Below are positions 49,889 through 53,906 of a stretch of DNA of 53,906 nt, one piece after another (position 1 is the stretch's first letter; the number at the start of each line of letters is the position of its first letter). A program made the position numbers and the translations under genes. The notes beneath the pieces are model-generated. The model was not told the DNA's origin and ran no database searches. It was given only the letters and a program-made list of their open reading frames with translations. The stretch is from a virus: positions 1-53,906 of the IMG/VR virus record IMGVR_UViG_3300036850_000179, one strand, 5' to 3'.

Positions 49889-49999
49889 GCAGCGAACGGA
49901 CCTACCCTCATACCTCTGCGCCATCGCGACTTCTGTCGCGGTCTCGGGCCGTCGGGCATGGCGGCCGGCTACATGTATGCAGCGAACGGACCTACCCTC
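49889..49999. repeat. 21-bp direct repeat with hairpin between copies
   Basis: The 21 bases starting GCAGCGAACGGACC at 49889-49909 are repeated exactly at 49979-49999. Between them CGCGAC, TTCT, GTCGCG can form a small stem at about 49926-49941. Non-coding. Could be an iteron pair or a duplicated RNA element. Confidence 0.75.
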
Positions 50000-50128
50000 T
50001 GTCCTCTACTGCTGACGCTCGGATGAATCACGCGTCCACCTTGCGGACGCGCATGCTCGCGGGTATGCCCGACCAGCCATCGCATGGCGCGCGAGCGCGA
50101 CCCGTATCCGACCTCCTTGGAGGTTCGC

Positions 50129-50407
50129 ATGTATTCTGTCCTGTTCAACCGTGCCGGCGCGCGGCTCAGCGGCTCCGCCGTCTATGAGCTGGAGACGCCG
50201 GACGGTATCATCATCGCGACCACGGGCATGGAGGTCCCGTCGGTCGTTGCGGCGCTTCTCGGCTACGACGTGGCGCGACCGCGGCGCTACAGCTACCGCG
50301 ACCTGGTCACCCTGGCGAACGCGCTCAACGGGGCGCGCCAGTCGGGTCTCCGGTCGCTGCTGGTCGACTACAGCGACCTGGTCGAAGCCAGGAAGCACCA
50401 GCGATGA
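50129..50407 (+). CDS. First early gene of the rightward operon, hypothetical
   Basis: 92 residues, ATG at 50129 with TTGGAGGTTCGC upstream. Beta strands at the start (YSVLFNRAGARLSG, YELETPDGIIIATTG), then two helices. No family recognised. First gene after the long non-coding region. Confidence 0.75.
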   Translation: MYSVLFNRAGARLSGSAVYELETPDGIIIATTGMEVPSVVAALLGYDVARPRRYSYRDLVTLANALNGARQSGLRSLLVDYSDLVEARKHQR

Positions 50408-50523
50408 GCGTCCTCCGCCATCTGGCCGACCGCCGTCACCATCCCGCGTCGCTTCCTGATGTCGGCGCGCTGCTCATCTGGGCTGGCGTGCTACTGTTCC
50501 TGTTCCCTGGCCTGCTACGGTGA
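50404..50523 (+). CDS. 39-residue membrane protein
   Basis: ATG at 50404 overlapping the previous TGA. Basic start (RHLADRRHHP), then one membrane helix (VGALLIWAGVLLFLFPGLL). Too short for usual calls. Function unknown. Confidence 0.6.
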   Translation: MSVLRHLADRRHHPASLPDVGALLIWAGVLLFLFPGLLR

Positions 50524-50534
50524 AGGAAAACGCC

Positions 50535-50648
50535 ATGACGGAAGCGGAACGCTTCCTGGACTCGGACCCGTCCCGCTGGCTGAGCCAGGGCGGGGCTGTC
50601 AAGGACAGCAACGACGACTTGCCGGCCGATGTGTCGGCGGAGAGGTGA
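50535..50648 (+). CDS. 37-residue acidic protein
   Basis: ATG at 50535 with GAAGGAAAACGCC upstream. Acidic, helical start and disordered end (SNDDLPADVSAER). Function unknown; coding support is the ribosome site and operon packing. Confidence 0.5.
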   Translation: MTEAERFLDSDPSRWLSQGGAVKDSNDDLPADVSAER

Positions 50649-50650
50649 CC

Positions 50651-50857
50651 ATGCAAATCGTGGCAGTGTTCACCGGTCGCGGACACGACGTTCTGACGGA
50701 GGACGGTCCGCGCGACCGGAAGGTGGCGCTGGTCCGTAACCTGCTCGACGGCGTCGACTCCGGCCGGGTCCGCGCGTTCGCGGTCATCGGTGCGGGCGTG
50801 CTTGGCCTCGGCGAAGAGGCTGAGCTGGTGGAAGCCCTAGACCCGTCACCGCGCTAG
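50651..50857 (+). CDS. Small alpha/beta protein
   Basis: 68 residues, ATG at 50651 (GGAGAGGTGACC upstream). Strand QIVAVFTG, helix, strand FAVIGAGVLG, helix: a half-Rossmann-like pattern. Function unknown. Confidence 0.65.
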   Translation: MQIVAVFTGRGHDVLTEDGPRDRKVALVRNLLDGVDSGRVRAFAVIGAGVLGLGEEAELVEALDPSPR

Positions 50858-50866
50858 ACGGTACGC

Positions 50867-50888
50867 CACGGCCGACGCCGTGGCGGTC
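50867..50888 (+). terminator. Hairpin in early operon gap
   Basis: CGCCACGGC, CGAC, GCCGTGGCG: a 9-bp perfect stem in the gap between the stop at 50857 and the next ATG. No T tract follows, so attenuator or processing site fits better than a full terminator. Confidence 0.5.
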
Positions 50889-50891
50889 CGC

Positions 50892-50906
50892 GTGGCACGG
50901 TGTCAC
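50892..50906. promoter_or_regulatory. Palindromic operator-like site, copy 1
   Basis: GTGGCAC, G, GTGTCAC. One mismatch from a perfect 7-1-7 palindrome. The same GCGTGGCACGGTG sequence recurs at 51148, each time shortly upstream of a gene. Confidence 0.55.
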
Positions 50907-50923
50907 GAGAAACGGAGGCAATC

Positions 50924-51100
50924 ATGTCCGCAGAGCCTATCACCCGCTCGGCTGCCATCAAGGAGTTCTTCTCGGTGCCGGGCCACCCGGTCACGCTGAA
51001 GGAGCAGCGTGAGTTCATGTCCGCCGACCGCGAGGGCTACCGCTGGGTGGGCGAGCAGGCCGCCGCCGCGCTCGGCCGTCCCGTGAAGGAGACCGCGTAA
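50924..51100 (+). CDS. Small helical protein
   Basis: 58 residues, ATG at 50924 with ACGGAGGCAATC upstream. Helix-turn-like content (ITRSAAIKEFFSV, TLKEQREFMSADREGYRWVGEQAA). DNA binding is possible but not shown. Lies between the two palindromic sites, so it is a candidate for autoregulation. Confidence 0.65.
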   Translation: MSAEPITRSAAIKEFFSVPGHPVTLKEQREFMSADREGYRWVGEQAAAALGRPVKETA

Positions 51101-51147
51101 GACACGCGCCAGACCGTAGCGCCCGGGTTGTTGACGGGCGCCTCGGC

Positions 51148-51162
51148 GTGGCACGGTGCCAC
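51148..51162. promoter_or_regulatory. Palindromic operator-like site, copy 2
   Basis: GTGGCAC, G, GTGCCAC: perfect 7-1-7 palindrome, preceded by a GCGCCCG...CGGGCGC hairpin (51119-51141). Placed 43 bases upstream of the glycosylase-like gene. Confidence 0.6.
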
Positions 51163-51204
51163 AGTATGACCCTTGCCCGTTGAGAAGGGCAGGAAGGGGA
51201 CAAG

Positions 51205-51876
51205 ATGAACGTCTTCGCGAGCGTCTCGGTCGACGAGATGACCGCCAACATCCTCACGGCATGGCGCGCCAGCGACGCGCATTGTCGCCACCAGGGCGCC
51301 ACCTGGTACCCGCGGGCGCACGCCTACGTCCGGGCGCTTGCCGACTACAGCGGCCTGGACGTTGCCCAGACGGCAGCCATTGTGGCGATGCTGTCGCCGC
51401 GTACGCCCTGGGCGCGGAACAAGGTCAACGCTGCGGCGCTGCTGGTCGAAGCCGGCCATTTGGCTCCGGCGGACGCCGTCAAGGTCCTGGCGGAGTCTGG
51501 AACGGCCGCTAGCGCCGACGATGTGTGGGAGCCGCGCGGGCTGCCCAACAACATCAGGAAGGCCCGCCTGGTCGCGAACGGCGGCAACACCGCGACGCTC
51601 GTGACCGGCCAGAAGGTGACGAGCTTCTACTACAACATCCTCGACCCCTGGAACAGCGACGATGTCACCGTCGACGCGTGGTCGGCCGGCGTCGCGGTCG
51701 GGCGGAGGCTCGCTAACGCGGAGCTGTCCGGTCTAACGGCCGTTCAGTATCAGCGGGTCGCACTGGCGTACACGTTCGCGGGGGTGAAGCTCGGCAAGCT
51801 GCCGTCGACGGTGCAGGCGACAGGATGGTGCTGGGCTCGGAATCAGACCGGCTACGGCCACGACCGACACCAGTAG
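51205..51876 (+). CDS. Helical protein, DNA-glycosylase-like pattern
   Basis: 223 residues, ATG at 51205 with AGGAAGGGGACAAG upstream. Contains WYPRAHAYVRALADYSGLDVAQTAAIVAMLSPRTPW..N.., a pattern I associate with phage proteins resembling HhH-GPD glycosylases, and a later VTVDAWSAGVA with a possible catalytic Asp. It may act on modified bases or lesions; substrate unknown. Preceded by a hairpin and a palindromic site, suggesting its own control. Confidence 0.6.
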   Translation: MNVFASVSVDEMTANILTAWRASDAHCRHQGATWYPRAHAYVRALADYSGLDVAQTAAIVAMLSPRTPWARNKVNAAALLVEAGHLAPADAVKVLAESGTAASADDVWEPRGLPNNIRKARLVANGGNTATLVTGQKVTSFYYNILDPWNSDDVTVDAWSAGVAVGRRLANAELSGLTAVQYQRVALAYTFAGVKLGKLPSTVQATGWCWARNQTGYGHDRHQ

Positions 51877-51883
51877 GGAGGCA

Positions 51884-52030
51884 ATGATGGCCGTGCAGAA
51901 GCGGCTCACCAGGGAGCAGCTCCGCGCGAAGCGTCGCATCCGCGCGAAGGACCAGGCGTGGCGCGAAGCCCGTGAGGTTTGGCGTCCGACTGTCAACCCC
52001 GTCACGGGGCGGGAGAAGGGCAGGGCATAG
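51884..52030 (+). CDS. Small very basic protein
   Basis: 48 residues, ATG at 51884 with GGGAGGCA upstream. Basic helix (TREQLRAKRRIRAKDQAWREAREVW). Overlaps the next GTG by one base. Nucleic-acid binding likely by charge only. Confidence 0.6.
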   Translation: MMAVQKRLTREQLRAKRRIRAKDQAWREAREVWRPTVNPVTGREKGRA

Positions 52031-52458
52031 TGGCCGACCACATCAGTTTCCTCCCAGGGAGCGTGCAGAACATCATCATCCGGCTCGACGAGCGGCACGT
52101 CGCTGACGGCCGTTGGACAGCGGAAGACTACGCGAACCAGCGCGCCTACCGGGCGCTGTTCCACGAGCTGGGCGGCAACATCGCGAACGACCTCGACCTG
52201 GCGGTCCCGGAGCCGGGCGGACAGACCTGGGACGTGGAAGTCTGGGACCGCACCGGCACCGTGCGCTACGTCGGCCACAGGTGGGCGAACCTCCAGCTCG
52301 CGGGCGTGCTGGCCGACCTGGCGGTCCCGGACTACGACGGCTACGACATCTACCGGAACGACCGAGACCTCTGGACGGAAGTGGACGCCAACGGCGGCGA
52401 CTTCCACGACTTCGACGACCCGTTCGACGGCCCTCCTGGGCCTGAGCATGAGGAGTGA
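52030..52458 (+). CDS. Acidic hypothetical protein
   Basis: 142 residues from a GTG at 52030 overlapping the previous TAG. Alpha/beta, very acidic C terminus (DFHDFDDPFDGPPGPEHEE). No family recognised. Confidence 0.7.
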   Translation: MADHISFLPGSVQNIIIRLDERHVADGRWTAEDYANQRAYRALFHELGGNIANDLDLAVPEPGGQTWDVEVWDRTGTVRYVGHRWANLQLAGVLADLAVPDYDGYDIYRNDRDLWTEVDANGGDFHDFDDPFDGPPGPEHEE

Positions 52459-52462
52459 CAGC

Positions 52463-52705
52463 ATGCCACTGCTGACCCCCGACCCGAGCATCGGCCCCGG
52501 TTTCAAGACGACCAGTCCGGAGCTTACCCTGAGAGGAGTACATAACCCAATCACGCTGGAACTCAACGAGCACACCAGCGGCGGGTTCTCCGCCGCCCTT
52601 TTCCAGACCGACTCGACCGGCCGGCGCAACATGGTCCTGCTGGGTTCAGAGCAGACCGACCGCCTCCGCCGGCTCCTGAACCGGGCCTACCGAGAGAGAG
52701 GGTAA
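52463..52705 (+). CDS. Hypothetical protein
   Basis: 80 residues; ATG at 52463 preferred because GAGGAGTGACAGC precedes it (a start 15 bases earlier lies in the previous gene). Beta-rich first two thirds, helix with Arg at the end. Function unknown. Confidence 0.7.
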   Translation: MPLLTPDPSIGPGFKTTSPELTLRGVHNPITLELNEHTSGGFSAALFQTDSTGRRNMVLLGSEQTDRLRRLLNRAYRERG

Positions 52706-52707
52706 TC

Positions 52708-52932
52708 ATGGGGCCTATCCGCACCTCCCGCCCGCTACCGAAGACGCACGCGCAGAAGCGCACCGAGGACGGCGGCACCGTCCGGAAGCCGCTCTGCGGC
52801 ACGACCAGCATCCACCGCGACCCGTACACCGTCGACCCGCTGTTCGAGTATCAGGTGGACTGCGAGCGCTGCTGGCGCCTGCTCGACCAGGAAAAGGCCG
52901 CTAAGGCGGAGAAGGAGAACGCGACCTCATGA
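52708..52932 (+). CDS. Small zinc-site-like protein
   Basis: 74 residues, ATG at 52708. Cys30 (KPLCG), then a Cys-x-x-Cys (DCERCWRLL), with His in between: a possible zinc site. Overlaps the next ATG by four bases. Function unknown. Confidence 0.7.
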   Translation: MGPIRTSRPLPKTHAQKRTEDGGTVRKPLCGTTSIHRDPYTVDPLFEYQVDCERCWRLLDQEKAAKAEKENATS

Positions 52933-53315
52933 CCGTCTACGCCGCTACCGTGACCATCGGCCGGAACATCCCGCCGTCGAAGTCGACCACCGGGGAGTCC
53001 GTTCCGATGCCCCCGGCTCCCTGGACCGCATTCCGCGCGAGCGTACGGAGCCTCCTCCTCGAACGGGGCGGCATCTTGACCGTCAGCAGCATCGGTCAGG
53101 GCGGCTGGGAGGGCGACCCGGAGGAGAACTACGTCGCTGTCGCCATCTTCGAGTTCGACGGCGCTGACGCCGGCCACCCTAACGGGTGGTTCGATGGCGG
53201 CGGGAACACCCCCAGCGACGTGCGAGTCGCGCTGGCCGAGGAGCTGACTGGCCTAAAGTTCATCTACAAGCAGGACGCCATCGCGTTCGCGTGGGGTCCA
53301 AGCGAGCTGCTGTAA
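52929..53315 (+). CDS. Hypothetical protein, 128 residues
   Basis: ATG at 52929. Beta strands (YAATVTIGRNI, YVAVAIFEFDG) around a helix (WTAFRASVRSLLLERG), with an end strand KFIYKQDAIAFAWG. No family recognised. Followed by a highly structured non-coding stretch. Confidence 0.7.
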   Translation: MTVYAATVTIGRNIPPSKSTTGESVPMPPAPWTAFRASVRSLLLERGGILTVSSIGQGGWEGDPEENYVAVAIFEFDGADAGHPNGWFDGGGNTPSDVRVALAEELTGLKFIYKQDAIAFAWGPSELL

Positions 53316-53318
53316 CAA

Positions 53319-53458
53319 CCGCCCTAGGGCGGCGCGGTGACGCCGCCTGCGCCGTCCTAGGGTCCAAACGTCCCGGCGTTTCACCGACGGCAGGCCGGCC
53401 AAGCACCCGCCCGGGGTAAGGCACCCCACCTGCGCGCACGGGTGTGCCTGCCGTCGGT
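53319..53458 (+). other. Structured non-coding stretch
   Basis: Starts with the palindrome CCGCCCTAGGGCGG (53319-53332) and a GGCGGCG/CGCCGCC stem (53328-53347). Then ACCGACGGCAGGC (53383-53395) pairs exactly with GCCTGCCGTCGGT (53446-53458) across 50 bases, which hold smaller stems (GGGGT/ACCCC and GCACCCG/CGGGTGT). It looks like a folded RNA in the gap before the next gene. Confidence 0.6.
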
Positions 53459-53483
53459 CGAATGCCGGGGAGGAGGAAATCCG

Positions 53484-53606
53484 ATGGCTGCCGTCCCGGC
53501 GCCGCACTGCCACGCCTGCGGCCAGTTTGTCCCTGTCCGGCGTGAGCGCGACCCGCTCGACCATGACGAGCCCCAAGACGAGCATCTGTGCCCGTATGGG
53601 GACTGA
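53484..53606 (+). CDS. 40-residue zinc-finger mini-protein
   Basis: ATG at 53484 with GGGAGGAGGAAATCC upstream, the strongest ribosome site in the early operon. CHACG at 9-13 and a later HLC make a CxxC...HxC zinc set. Function unknown. Confidence 0.6.
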   Translation: MAAVPAPHCHACGQFVPVRRERDPLDHDEPQDEHLCPYGD

Positions 53607-53616
53607 GGAGGCATCC

Positions 53617-53817
53617 ATGCCCGTTTCCGGTTGGACCGGCGCCGGCCTCGGCGCCGGCGACAACGCCGAACACGTCCGGCTGCACCGCCGCATCGGTCTG
53701 CTGCGCCGCCACCAGGCGCGCATCGGCCCGGTGGGGTGGGCACGGTCGAAGGTCCGTCCGTATCTCGCCGAGGCGAACGCCGCCCACGGCGAGCTGCACA
53801 GAAGGGAGCGAGGGTGA
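53617..53817 (+). CDS. Small basic protein (continues across the circle junction)
   Basis: 66 residues, ATG at 53617 with GAGGAGGCATCC upstream. Basic, with Gly-rich start and helical centre (VRLHRRIGLLRRHQARIG). Its last 38 bases are also present at window positions 1-38. Function unknown. Confidence 0.65.
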   Translation: MPVSGWTGAGLGAGDNAEHVRLHRRIGLLRRHQARIGPVGWARSKVRPYLAEANAAHGELHRRERG

Positions 53818-53906
53818 GCACCCCGGACTACCGCGAGACCCTCGCGTCGGTGGCCGGCGCGCTCGACCCATCGCCGGCCGACTACCGCGAGGTCGCCCAG
53901 TGGGCG
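53780..53906. repeat. Terminal direct repeat, right copy (127 bp)
   Basis: Identical to 1-127. Removing one copy gives a 53,779-bp circle in which the small gene at 53617 is followed without a gap by the gene at 35. Confidence 0.95.
53814..53906 (+). CDS. Partial copy of the first small acidic gene
   Basis: GTG at 53814 and the next 31 codons are identical to the gene at 35-238. It is cut by the window end and is not a separate gene. Confidence 0.9.
   Translation, partial: MSTPDYRETLASVAGALDPSPADYREVAQWA

Larger units (their letters stand above)
48482..50128. other. Non-coding control region, candidate origin
   Basis: About 1.65 kb without a convincing gene. 48482-48904 is moderately GC-rich and holds CCAGTCAG elements at 48729 and 48781. 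48905-49190 is AT-rich with several palindromes. 49191-50128 is GC-rich, with several hairpins and a 21-bp direct repeat. It separates leftward late and rightward early genes, the typical place for an origin or packaging site. Which of these it is cannot be told from sequence. Confidence 0.7.

Noticed and set aside
49190-50026. Open frames on both strands (49190-49549, 49268-49516, 49766-50026)
   Set aside because: They lack ribosome sites and overlap hairpins and repeats; codon pattern does not match real genes here.
1-53906. Temperate lifestyle
   Set aside because: No integrase, excision, partition or clear immunity repressor gene was found; the HTH protein at 7114 alone does not support lysogeny.

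Overview
The window looks like one complete, high-GC tailed-phage genome assembled as a circle. Positions 1-127 are repeated exactly at 53780-53906, so the unit length is 53,779 bp. The strong GC bias, frequent GTG (and some TTG) starts and GGAGG-type ribosome sites suggest an actinobacterial host (inference). The late genes read as a short-tailed (podovirus-like) virion: small and large terminase, portal, a 2454-residue protein, scaffold, a major capsid protein that resembles the SU10-type group, a connector-like protein, a large beta-rich tail protein and a repeat-rich tail fibre. I see no integrase, DNA polymerase, RNA polymerase, reverse transcriptase, tRNA or CRISPR array.

Layout, in circular order. 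(a) 48445-50128 is the only large non-coding region: an AT-rich, palindrome-dense stretch followed by a structured GC-rich stretch. It separates leftward late genes from rightward early genes and is the best candidate for an origin or main control region. (b) 50129 to the window end, continuing at 1-4356: rightward small early genes, mostly unknown, with a glycosylase-like helical protein and a macro (ADP-ribose) domain protein. (c) 4130-6767: a short leftward operon with a P-loop nucleotide kinase. (d) 6768-7113: divergent control region with long CG-alternating inverted repeats and a 27-residue membrane peptide. (e) 7114-20628: long rightward operon with a zinc/HTH regulator, SLOG-fold protein, Hjc-like nuclease, a fused PriS/PriL-like primase, a Cas4-like Fe-S nuclease, a DnaB-type helicase, an HNH protein, a holin-like protein and a membrane-anchored lytic transglycosylase. 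(f) 20629-20769: two hairpin terminators between convergent operons. (g) 48444 down to 20770: leftward late operon: holin-like peptide, packaging, head, tail, host wall enzymes (NlpC/P60 and GH25), Arg-rich small proteins and two secreted proteins.

Regulation visible in the sequence: a 24-bp promoter-like element occurs four times in front of early genes (1425, 6792 on minus, 7703, 14385), and a related 25-bp element occurs twice in front of late genes (36134 and 48457, both minus). Both share TGWCCYCAG placed 8 or 9 bases before a TANNNT-like hexamer, which is not the usual sigma-70 spacing.

Most striking points: the single-chain primase with a PriL-like four-cysteine tail in a genome without a DNA polymerase; the shared early/late promoter syntax; the giant injected-protein candidate with a peptidoglycan-binding N terminus and HPEL repeats; three different wall-cutting enzymes; the macro plus SLOG pair; and the palindromic 1.7-kb non-coding region.
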